A stretch of DNA of 64,000 nt from Acheta domesticus. Taxonomy: Eukaryota; Arthropoda; Insecta; Orthoptera; Gryllidae. Positions 21,929 to 31,709 of this stretch are shown piece after piece. The notes beneath the pieces were generated by a model. That model was not told where the DNA came from, did not search any database, and saw only the letters and a program-made list of their open reading frames with translations. Numbering within the stretch: the stretch's first letter is position 1; every line of letters starts with the position of its first letter. The position numbers were made by a program, and so were the translations under genes. The DNA is taken from contig JAHLJT010009436.1 of the NCBI GenBank assembly GCA_031308135.1, positions 219,743,286 to 219,807,285 on the forward strand. Direction: 5' to 3'.

Positions 21929-22321
21929 AGATCTGATTAAATTAAGAAGGTAATTGACAGTTCTGTGTGACGTCAGGACGCCTCTCCCGTTTCCATGGCA
22001 GCTGCCAACCAGAGAGACAAAACGTGACGTGTCAGGTCGCTCAGTTGCCACTGCCGAACACGGGGAACATTTGAGCATCGCAAGCGACTTCCCTGCCGCC
22101 ACGCCGCCCGCGTTTCTGCCTGTGCTGCGCGCGCAATGTGTACTGTGTTGTGATGAGTTGCGTTGAGGTTAGGCTTTTGTCGTATTTTTTACACTTTCAC
22201 ACGTATTTTTTGAAGTGTTTGTTTTCGTGTCCCGGTAACACGTGCTCAGTGGTTTGCGACCTGGCAACGTCGCTCCCCTCCACTCACAAATGTCAATCAC
22301 CTTCTTAATTTAATCGGACCT
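21929..22321. mobile_element. TA-flanked MITE, 393 bp
   Basis: Inverted ends of about 32 bp (agatctgattaaattaagaa on the left, with the reverse complement ending aatttaatcggacct on the right) are flanked by TA (21927-21928 and 22322-22323). The interior is GC-richer with tgacgtcagg and cacgtg-type motifs and has no open frame of note. This is typical of a Tc1/mariner-type non-autonomous element. Confidence 0.8.
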
Positions 22322-22324
22322 TAC

Positions 22325-24575
22325 GCTCCTTGTTTCTTAATGTTCCGTCTGCATTATAGTCACTTGGTATCGAAAGTAACATACGTTGAAACTTATACAT
22401 GGAAGATGAGAGTCTCAGAGATCAAGACAACTCATAAAATATTGGCAAAACATTAACGTTTCATTAGCAGTGGCGTAGCGTGACTCGCACGTTTGGGGAT
22501 ACTCAACAATAACACACAAAATGTTAACTATCAACTACTACATCTAACAGGCGAACGCAACACAAGGCAGATACATTGGAACTACTTCCACGATCTCGAT
22601 TGCTTACGACGGTGTAGGCGCTTCCCACAAAATCCTCACAGTAGTCTGGGCTGCCGATGTCTTGAAAGCAAATTATACAATGGCTCAGCTTTAATTCTTA
22701 TACGCGAATGGCAATAAGACCATTTGTTAATTTATACATTGCAGACTTAAACAACATGTAATCTATTTAAGAGATAATACAATTTCTTGGATATTAATTA
22801 AGAAATAGTAAACAGGCACTATTTCCACCGTTTGTGCCCATGATCAAGCGGGGACGCCCGAGTGAGAGAGAGATAATTTACTGACCGCCTGAAGTGTGCT
22901 GCGCTCTCGTGCACAAACGAGCTTCTTTCCGCAATAGATGCTAGCGTAAAGCAGTCGGGTTTCCCTGAGCCAGGGGTGAAGAGGGGAGAGGGGAACCTCG
23001 CCATCTGCTCATGCGTCATTGCTCGTCGCAATCTCGCGGCAGACGCTACAAGCATTTTAGCTTCCAAGCAATCACAGGCCAGCTTCAACAGCCCGCCGAA
23101 TTCAATTATAGGAAATCAATTTAAAATTAATACAAAACGTGTTTCGCTCAACAGCCCACTTGTAAGATTATCAATACAGTATTTAAGATTCTTATATACG
23201 GGGATGCTCAGCATCTCAGCGTCTCCTGACGCTACGACACTGTTCATTTGTAACAACTGGGTCATCCGAAGAGTTGCAGGACTATCTTGTGAAACAGAAA
23301 TATGGTAAGTATGAAAAGTAAACAGGCTTAGAAGACAGTGAGATGCTGTCCAGCAGAAACGACAACGAAAGTGATACGGCGAAAGAACTACACGATTTTG
23401 TGTCGCTTCCACAGAGGTGTACAGGATTGCCAAATAATAGAATTAAAGAGCACCGCAGAGAAATACCTGGTCGAGTTTTGAAAGTGCGTTTATAGAAGAG
23501 TCCAGGACTTCCAGGTGGCAGCAGCATTTCGGATGGGGTGGAAACAATATGGAGTTTTGGGATAGCCTGACGACGGTATAGATGAGACTCCAGGGGTTGT
23601 AAGACAGTTGTGGAGTGGCGTTCGAAGTTTAGGCTAGATGCGTGCGGAAGGCAGAAGGATATGAGAGGAATGTGCGTCGCTGAGTCTGTCGCTAGGAAGT
23701 AGTTGGAAAGTGTCTTGGAAGGAGAAAGATGATTATACGTCCCAATGAAATAAACGAAGAAGGAGAATCAGTTCGCGAGATGCATTGTCGCTGTAGTGGA
23801 AGAGATAAATTAGACATCTCTTAGGAGAGAGTGAACACTGAGCATGAAAGGCAACGACGGCCATGGAGAGAGGCGGAGCGGTGCTACGTGGCTCGGGGCG
23901 CAGGCGAGAGCGTGGCGGGGTTGGGGAGTGGGGAAGATGAAGCAGGAAGATGTGAACGGGCAGCAGATGGTGGAACGCCGCTGGGTGCCTTAGTGCGTAG
24001 TGGAAATAAATTAGATGCCTCGTAAGCAGCGAGGAAACAAACCAGGGTGGCAATTTAACAACCGCAGATGAAGGTGATGGGCGACGCGTGACGATTCGGG
24101 CTGGAGAACAACGAAAGTATGTACCCGAGGAAAGAAAACCAAGGTAGCCTGTATGTGTATTTTAAAAAAATGCGTTAGAAAGTTCATGTTGGCTAGATCA
24201 AGAATGACTTTTAATTACTTGTAAGGTCAATTAATTTTTCAGGCAGACTCACAAATTAACATTTATTTAACAATCGTTATAACATTCTTTAACCAACGTT
24301 TAAAAGGTCATTGGCCTTCATCGTCAGGGTCTTTTATAATTTTGATTTTTTTAATTGATAGACTTTTGATTTTTTGGTTTGGTAGATCAATGATGTTTTA
24401 CGTCAATCGTAGAGGCCGAAGATCGGAATTTTGGAAATGTGGGGAAGCAAATCAAATTAATCGTATGAAATTTGCAAGTTTTGTTTGTTAATTTTAAGCA
24501 AATTTCACCCAACTACCTACTTTTTAAATCACTACCCATTACACATCACATGCTACATATGTTCCATCCTTCCGC
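22325..24575. other. Non-coding stretch without assigned features
   Basis: Mixed composition with open frames up to 110 codons on both strands. Several antisense pairs overlap and none contains a recognisable domain. 23520-24050 is purine-biased on the plus strand. 24150-24480 is AT-rich. Confidence 0.4.
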
Positions 24576-24579
24576 TTCA

Positions 24580-24800
24580 GCGACTCGAGATGGTGCGGGC
24601 GGGGAAAGGCGGCGTGGGGAAGCTCGGGGCGGGGTGGAGCTGTACGTGGCGGGGGTGGAGAGGCGCGGAGCGACGAGCGATAGGATGGCACAAGGCCCCC
24701 TGCGCGACGAAAAGCAGGACGAAGCAGAAGGACGCCGGGTAGGAAACATGGGAGGGCGTGCGAGCTGGGACAAGAGTGGAGCCGCGCGGATGTGCGCTGC
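24580..24800. other. GC-rich, G/A-biased block
   Basis: The plus strand is rich in ggcggg and gcgg runs, similar in style to blocks at 25610-25760 and 25945-26150. The overlapping open frames reflect composition. Confidence 0.4.
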
Positions 24801-24803
24801 CCA

Positions 24804-24976
24804 TACTGCGATTTTCTTAACTTTGCCCCAGACAGGAATCGGCTGTTGCCGGTTTCATCCAATCGGCAGCTTTGACGTCACCATAGTGACGTCATTGTGG
24901 CAACATACAAGCCTCCGATTGGATGGCAGCGAAACAGCCGATTCCTGTCAGGGGCACAGTTAAGAAAATCGCAGTA
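24804..24976. mobile_element. 173-bp MITE (copy 2)
   Basis: Same family and exactly the same length as 14066-14238: tactgcgattttcttaac at the left, inverted at the right as gttaagaaaatcgcagta. The arms include acaggaatcggctgtt and ccaatcggcagc, and the centre has tgacgtca on both sides of the dyad. The right flank is TA; the left flank is CA, so the TA duplication is degraded. Confidence 0.88.
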
Positions 24977-25044
24977 TAATGGTCGCCGAGAGTGGGCAGA
25001 GGGGGCCTGAGCGGGGCGACGCGCGGATGGTGGACGTAGAGGAT

Positions 25045-25600
25045 GGTTTGATTGATTGATTGATTATTTCGTGTTTCCGGGCGCGTCAACCGATAAATCC
25101 TTTACACCTGTCAGTATAAATCATGTTTTTATCGCGGGAGGTGGCGGTGTTCTTCCCCCGCCGAATGGAGAGATCTTGCGTCGACCTTCCTGTCGGCTAG
25201 TGGCGTTTTCACCAATCAATCAGCGGGACACCGCCCCAGCCAGGACAAGCCCTGAGCTCCCGACCGGTCTCCCGGCATGTGGGGTAGTGTAGTGCATGTA
25301 AGTGTGTGTAAATAAGGTGTGAGGATAGGACAAGGAAGAAGAAGGGAAGATAGCGGGCGGTCCGTGGTCCATTTATTAGAGTACTGCTCCGGCATTCGCT
25401 TGGTGTTGATCGGAGAAACTACGAATTACTTCCGAATAGAAGCAGCCGGCCGCTAGAGTTCTCCTCCACACAGTGGTTATACACGACGAAGCTATCTAGT
25501 TAGTGTGAAAAATCCTACTACTGTAGCCCTAGAATCTCCCAGTCATAGGCACAGCAGTGACATTAGTTGATGCACTGAGCCATCTGAGCCTGTAGGCAGG
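25045..25600 (-). mobile_element. Long SINE family, copy C, with tail repeat
   Basis: Carries the same ordered blocks as copies A and B, with the tRNA-like head at the right (about 25534-25592: ttgatgcactgagccat on plus). At the left edge is a (ttga)n run, 25046-25062, which on the minus strand is a simple 3' tail, as in SINEs ending in a short tandem repeat. Confidence 0.8.
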
Positions 25601-25604
25601 GAGG

Positions 25605-26160
25605 GTTGTAGGGTTGAGTGGGAGGGCGCGAGACGAGTAAGCAATAACGGCAGCGCCGGGCGGCGCCGGGGGAGTCGCAGGCGGCACCGGCAGGGTCACG
25701 TGCGGGTGGGCGGACAAAGCACGTGGAGTGGGTGGAGCGGGACAGCGGAAGGGAAACGAGCGGCGTGGAGTGTGGCAAATGTGGAATGGAGTGACGGTGA
25801 CTGCACAGGGGGAAGCGTATGTATATGCGGGGGGAGGGAAACGTGGATGACGCAGGCGGGGCGGCGTGGAAGAGCGGACGCAGTAACAGAACACGACTTT
25901 GCTGCTGTTCCACTAATATTAATATCCTATCATTCTCTCTTTGGCCTCAGATGAGGAGGGCGTCGCGGGAGATGCGGGCGCCGCGGGGCGTAGAAGGCGG
26001 CGCAGGGGAGAGGGGATGGGTGGGCGGACGAAGCTCGTCGCGGGGGCGGAGGGGGTGGCGTGGGAGGAGCGCGAGGAGAGGGGGCGGGTGGCCGAGGCGT
26101 GGGAGGGGCGGGACGCCAAACGTGCGAGACGGCCGGGGTGTGGCGAGGGAATAATGAGAG
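25605..26160. promoter_or_regulatory. CpG/G-rich block upstream of the Ly6 gene
   Basis: Two GC-rich segments (about 25610-25870 and 25945-26155) are separated by a short AT-rich piece. All long open frames here are compositional. It may be part of a broad CpG-rich promoter domain extending to 27050. Confidence 0.3.
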
Positions 26161-26592
26161 ATTCATGTAAGAACAAGCAATTTTGACAGCTTGTGCTGGC
26201 AATATAACCGAAGGTTCTGTGGTCCTTGATCCCATTGAACTCTCCTTCCTCGATTCGTTCCTTTGCAGTTAGCTAACTTGTAAATAGTTTCGACGCTTCC
26301 TTTTGTGATGTCCTCGTCCGACGAAAATATAGTGCGCCACGAGAAATAATTGAAATTAGGAAGTGTAGTTCTGTGTGCTCTTCTGTAAAAATGTATTTTT
26401 TATACACATTATATGGAATTTACTTTTCGCGTGATAAGTATTATATTTATTTTAAAACCGAGTCTTGAATGTAAGGTGCGTACTGGTGCACGTGTTTCTC
26501 AACAGCTGCCGCGGCGGAGGGATACTTCTCTGAATTGCATTTGATGTTGACTTGTTTAGCGAAGTGTCACTTTTGCTTGTTCTTACATGAAT
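26161..26592. repeat. Inverted repeat pair flanking about 400 bp
   Basis: attcatgtaagaacaagcaa at 26161-26180 is inverted as ttgcttgttcttacatgaat at 26573-26592, a perfect 20-base match. GC-rich sequence lies immediately outside both ends and AT-rich sequence inside. This could be a small DNA transposon inserted into the CpG-rich block, but no clear target duplication is seen. Confidence 0.6.
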
Positions 26593-26995
26593 TCTTCTCT
26601 AGCGTGAGGAGTGGGGGTGCGGGCCTTGAGAGGAGGCCTGCAGTTAGCGAGGCGGAGGGTCGTGGCGTGGGAGGGGGCGGGAGGGGGCGGGAGGGCCGGC
26701 GGGCGGGGGCGTGGCGAGGGAGGGGCGGCCGCGTGACGCGTCGGCGCGTGCGCTCTGCGAGCGCCAATATGTCGCCGGCGCCCGCCGCCAGGCGCCGCGC
26801 CCGCCTCGCCGCTGCCCCGGGGCGAAGCCAACGCTCCCTCGGCCGGAGCGGGCCCTGGCAACGCCCGCCACGCCTCCAAAGCCCAGGTGGGCGGCGGTGC
26901 TAGGCCTACTCCGAGTGCCTACTAGCCCTGCTCCGGGTTTCACTAGCTGCGTGTCCGGAAGCGTGCGGCGTGGAGCCGCCGTGTGCACGCGCGCC
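26593..26995 (+). promoter_or_regulatory. CpG island / probable promoter and 5' UTR of the Ly6 gene
   Basis: A dense CpG region immediately upstream of the exon 1 start codon, with ggcggg (Sp1-like) and gcgcgc clusters and no convincing TATA box. This is the pattern of a dispersed-initiation promoter. Long open frames on both strands here are compositional. Confidence 0.5.
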
Positions 26996-27053
26996 ATGGA
27001 GCTCGCTGAGGGCGTCCTCCTCCTCCTCATTGCCTTCTGCAGCGCCGTCTTAG
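26996..27053 (+). CDS. Ly6/uPAR-family protein, exon 1 (signal peptide)
   Basis: ATG in a strong context (gcgccATGG) opens a 19-codon segment, MELAEGVLLLLIAFCSAVL. This is a short n-region followed by a hydrophobic core and small residues, a classic secretory signal peptide. The exon ends after one base of the next codon at a perfect donor (g|gtgagt, 27054), so the intron is phase 1. Exon 2 has an acceptor in the matching phase. The frame is open further upstream, but that stretch is CpG-rich and of low-complexity composition, so the Kozak-strong ATG is preferred. There is no second copy of this exon in the window; the duplicated contig begins downstream of it. Confidence 0.7.
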
Positions 27054-30000
27054 GTGAGTGGCACGTCTTACGCGGGCGCTAGTGATAAGTCAGTGTGTAG
27101 AATACGTCGTTTGAATTCAGTATCCGGAGCACTTCCTGTTGCACTTGACTAGCGTTGGAGATCTGGACCAGGATATCGATTTCTTTTCCAACGTGTCCGA
27201 GAATACCACGTGACGCGCGAGATTCAAAGTTTGAAACATGTGCTTGTTAACGACCAACTGTTGCACAGTCATATTCGTAGCTGTGTCGTTCGATAAGAAA
27301 GGTTGTACTCACTTTCTGTTCATCAAATACAAAACACGTTTACAAAAATATTTATCTCTTTATTTTCATAGTTGCCTTCTATTTTTATGTGTAATCTCAT
27401 AATACTTTTTCGTGAGTATTTTTCAGTTCGTTTCCGCTCTCCGGTGGGAACATGGTAAGATATACGGCATGTTTCTAAGCATACATTTTTAAAGCTTCAT
27501 CGTAGTTATATATTTCATAAATTCAGTCTTACTCCCGATAAAATGCATTAATAAACCCAAATGTTTTAAAAAATGTATGAATTATTTATTACTGTTAGTT
27601 TTGTATAAAAGGATTATCAATAATGCAATTCACATGTTGGAGAACTCCCTTCCGGTCTATTTACTCGTGAGTAATAGATACGACAAAAGGGGCGGTTCAC
27701 TTCAAAAGTAGGTAAACGTTCTCAGATATATGTGAAATGCAATCTCTTGATTTCATTTATGACTTTCGGTAAACATAAATAAGATAGACTTGTTTATACT
27801 TCAATAGTTAAACAAGTTTTATAAATTAGGTGCCATGATGTTGAACTCACCAGTATATTTCAACAATTTCCCCTTCATTCAAAGAATTTGAAAGCGACAT
27901 GAAATCATAAAAACGATCAAATAGGTGCAAAGTGTGAAAATTTCCGAGCATGTATTTGCTGAAAAAAATCTTGTACTGTAATTGAATTCGCAAGTCATTT
28001 TGATTTGTGTTACAGAACGTCTGATCCTCCATATAAACATTATTGATGATCACTTGAATTTTAGAAATCAATAATTCTATTATTCTGTCAGTATTGTCAG
28101 GATGCTCGTAAAGTAAGCTAAACTAATATGAGTTCGTGCTTGTTTGCCACTTGCTCACTAACACCGAAATATACGGACTTCCACTTCTTTATAACTTGTT
28201 CAATATCCCTCAGCTAAGATATTCGGACAGGTATTCCTGCGCATTAAAGAAGTGACATAATTTAATTTTTTAACATTTTTAAAAGAACGTATAACCGGTA
28301 TCATTATGTTTGGCGACATTTACAAAACCTTATGTAAATGGTTCTTCTGCGTTTTGGCCTAAACTTTTAATTTTTCAGTCATAAGTAGCTTAGTGAACTT
28401 TGCACATTTATGGAATACTTAGCGAAATGCTTTTCCTTTTATTTATTCATATGTACAGTCAGTCAGTCTTTTTGGATATGCACGTACGCAGACAAATTGG
28501 CATGCCTCGTCACTTTTTTCCTTTTTCCGCTTCTTTTGTGATCCCTTTCTTTGTTGCAAAAATACGTAAGAATGCTTTGCTAATATTTTCCTTTCACGTA
28601 AAATATCAAAATTTTTGATTGCTTTTGATTGCTTTGCCTCAATTTTTCAATCTCCATACAAAATTCTCTTAAAACCTTCTTTTAAATTCTACTTAAAAGT
28701 CGCTAGCTATTGATAGTGGTTGCTACGATTAAAATTTCTAAGTATTCTAAGTGCGTTATACTTGTTTAATAAAATCATGCGTACTAAAAGAACCACAATT
28801 TTGTAATTCTTGTCACCCAATGTGTATTTTGTAATAGTGAGAATTGACCACAAGACTTGACAAGACCAATTTAAGATTGATTTCACACCATGTGAATCCT
28901 ATATAGGAGAAGTTCGCTGATTTAATTCACACTGTTAAATCAGTGATTTGAATGAATAAAAAAATCGCTACGATAATGACATTTTATTAAACTCATTAAC
29001 ACCTTTCATTTAAGAAAGTCACCCTTGTCTTTCAATGGCTCGTTTTACAAGACGCCCCTTTGAAAGAAAAAATTTCCAACGAGTATGAAAAAATAGGCAG
29101 CAACTTGATAAACGAATTGTTGATCAAGATTCCTTCTATTTATTTGCTTGATTTTTGGGGGATTACTTTATCTTAATCAAATCGGTGTCTCTTTTGTAGT
29201 TCCTGTAAACATTCACTCTTTACATTTTTACATTCAAACATTTACATTCAAATTGTAACGTTTTTTTCTTAGGCTTGGAGTGAGTTCGGTCAAGTGTTTC
29301 TTTCCAAAAAGCCAAAACAAACAACCATCGTAATAATTGTAGATAATTAACAATTGCTAATACACGATTAAGCAGGAAAAATGATTGTGTATTCAAATAA
29401 TTTATTCACTGAGCCTAATGCATGGTGTGTCTGTGCTTTTTCTTGTGTTTTATTCTATTTAAAATGATTTTTGATCGGATACCAAAAGGTTGAAGTCAAG
29501 ATCTCAGGTCAAGCTACGACGACAACCAACCATTATGCAAGCATGGAAAGACAATGAAAGTATGTAACTGTTGTCATTAGTTATAATTCCAAATTCAAGG
29601 AATGCCATTCTAAATTTGTCAATAGCTAAGAACCTACCCTTTCTACGTACCTGGAAGACGAAGTCGCCACACAACACTTCACGTTCACAGTTTTCTCACG
29701 GTGATGTATCTTCGTTGCAAGCCCTGAAATAAATTGATGTCTCTCAAAAAGTAAAAAGTTTAATTGCGTGTAGTTTTGGTAATTTTGGACTTGTTTTAAC
29801 ATGCTTGAATTTAGAATATAGCAAATTCTACGTAGAGCCGCGATAATATTTGGCAGTACACGAGTACTACACAGTTAAAATTTCAGTAGCATTTGTAGCA
29901 GCCACAAGATATTCAAGAAAAGAAATTCAATAACAGTGCACAAGTAATATACCTTTTTATTAATTTTTAAAATACTTAATATTTTACATTTAGCAATATC

Positions 30001-31161
30001 ATGTGGATATTTTATTACATTTGAAACAACATACCGTTAATTCAAATGGTTCATCCATCTCAGAATCATTTACTCTCTAAAAAACACGATCATTTGACGT
30101 CACCACAAATATAAATGTTGCAAATGAAGATAAAAATAGTTAAATAAATTTACAAAGAGGATTTTGCACATTCTAATTTCAAATTTTTATATTAGTAATG
30201 TTAGCGCCTGCGACTAAATATGTTACGCGATTATTATGGCATCCACGCAAGAAGGGACGTTTGAAAAGCATTATCCAAGAGAGAAGACATGATTGCATTC
30301 TTGCCGTCAAGGCAGCGACGATTTACGTCTGCTTCTGACTAACAGTTTTCAGCCACGCTCATTATTAAATTCATTTCTTTCTTACCTCCAATAATTGCCT
30401 ATTAAAGTTGTCTAAAAAATAAAATGATCAAGTGATCAAAAAATTTGATTTTACGCCATAAATATTTTACAACATACACATATTTTATTGCTTGATTATT
30501 AAACATAATGCCGCATTGAATTTCTAAAATGTTATCTTCTCTTGTGATACTATACCCTTTACGGTGATCAAGACTGCCTTGGTTTTAAAACTCTCTGAAT
30601 TATTTGAAAAGATTAGAAGAATGTAAACATTAAATCGGCGTAGGGAGAATCCTCGTGAAATTTGAGACAATCAAAACAAAAATATTTTTCCTCAACAGGA
30701 AACTATTTATCTCAAGTTATAGTGAAGCGAATTCTTTGATTTTTATGTATATACAATCATTATAGAGCGACTTTTTGTATTTATGTAAGGTCGCTCTATA
30801 ACTGCTATGGTCATTCAGTGACCACTGTAATTTAACATTATTTTTATAACTTTGGGGTTACGGTACCGGTACATGCATGCGGACACATACAAACATCCAC
30901 GTCCGGGAGGAGATTCAAACCCGCGGCCCTTCAAGCCAAGGACGCCCCGGCCCTTCAGCCTTAGCGACCTCGGCTACACAGACCGCCTCTAAAGGCATTC
31001 ATTTCCCACAAATCCTGTCAAAATTAAATGTTGAGAGTTACGATTGAAAACTGTGGACAGGCAACCTCTGTCTTCCATCCCGTTGCCCATTCCTTCACGA
31101 AGATGAAGCGAGGGATGTGCACGTGCACGTTCTGAGGCGGGCCGCGCGGCGCGTGCAGCAG
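27054..31161 (+). other. Intron 1 of the Ly6-family gene
   Basis: About 4.1 kb of AT-rich sequence between donor gtgagt and acceptor gcagcag. It contains the SINE at about 30780-30987 and no other feature I can support. From 28365 onward it is duplicated at 52912-55686. Confidence 0.6.
30780..30987 (-). mobile_element. tRNA-derived SINE
   Basis: On the minus strand the head begins ggcggtctgtgtagccgagg and reads through gtcgctaaggc (A-box of Leu/Ser type) to gggtttgaatctcctcccgg (B-box). A body to the left contains ggtaccggtacatgcatgcg and the phrase gtcgctctataactgctatg. A copy lies at the equivalent place in the duplicated contig (to 55513). Confidence 0.65.
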
Positions 31162-31340
31162 GTCAGTACTCGGGCGGCAGCAAGCAGCACGTGTACGTGA
31201 CGAGCAAGGCGGCCGACAAGAAGGAGGACGTGTGGTGCTACCAGTGCGAGACCATGGACATGGACGACCCCTGCGTCAACATGATGGAGAACCGCACCAG
31301 CATGATTCGCAAATGCCCCGACACCGACCGCATCTGCTCG
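31162..31340 (+). CDS. Ly6/uPAR-family protein, exon 2 (N-terminal half of domain)
   Basis: Opens in the phase left by exon 1 and encodes a short linker (QYSGGSKQHVYVTSKAADKK), then the start of a Ly6 domain: EDVWCYQCETMDMDDPC, ENRTSMIRKC and DTDRICS. The CxxC near the mature N-terminus followed by spaced single cysteines is the Ly6/three-finger pattern. NRT is a potential N-glycosylation site. It ends at donor g|gtaagc (31341), phase 0. The acceptor is a tandem gcagcag (NAGNAG), and both AGs keep the frame. The second copy (55687-55863) has frame-breaking indels. Confidence 0.82.
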
Positions 31341-31709
31341 GTAAGCGAATCGGATAGGCAACTTCTACTCTATGCCCTCACCAAGCCTGCCCACAAAGTT
31401 ACCCTTAAAGATAATTTTCATGCGAGCTATTTTAGACTGTGGGTGATTTCAGGTGCACGAAGTAAATTTCAGCATTTTTCTCTTAGTATTACCAAAAGTT
31501 AATTCCTTTGCGGTTTTGAGTCAGGAAGTGCCAATGATCGACTCAACTTTCCGTACCAGAAAACACGTGTGGCTCTCGTTATTCGTATAAACAACTCCAG
31601 GAATTCACGAATTTGTGTTTTCCATCATATTTACAAAACTAGTGGTGCTACAGAATGGCACAGACTTTCCTGTATTACTTTTCTATTTTCTTGGGTCTTC
31701 GCTAGCTAT

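Noticed and set aside
26535..27082. Open frames of 98-128 codons around the Ly6 first exon
   Set aside because: CpG-island artefacts. Only the short ATG-signal-peptide segment at 26996-27053 has supporting features (start context, hydrophobic core, donor, phase match).
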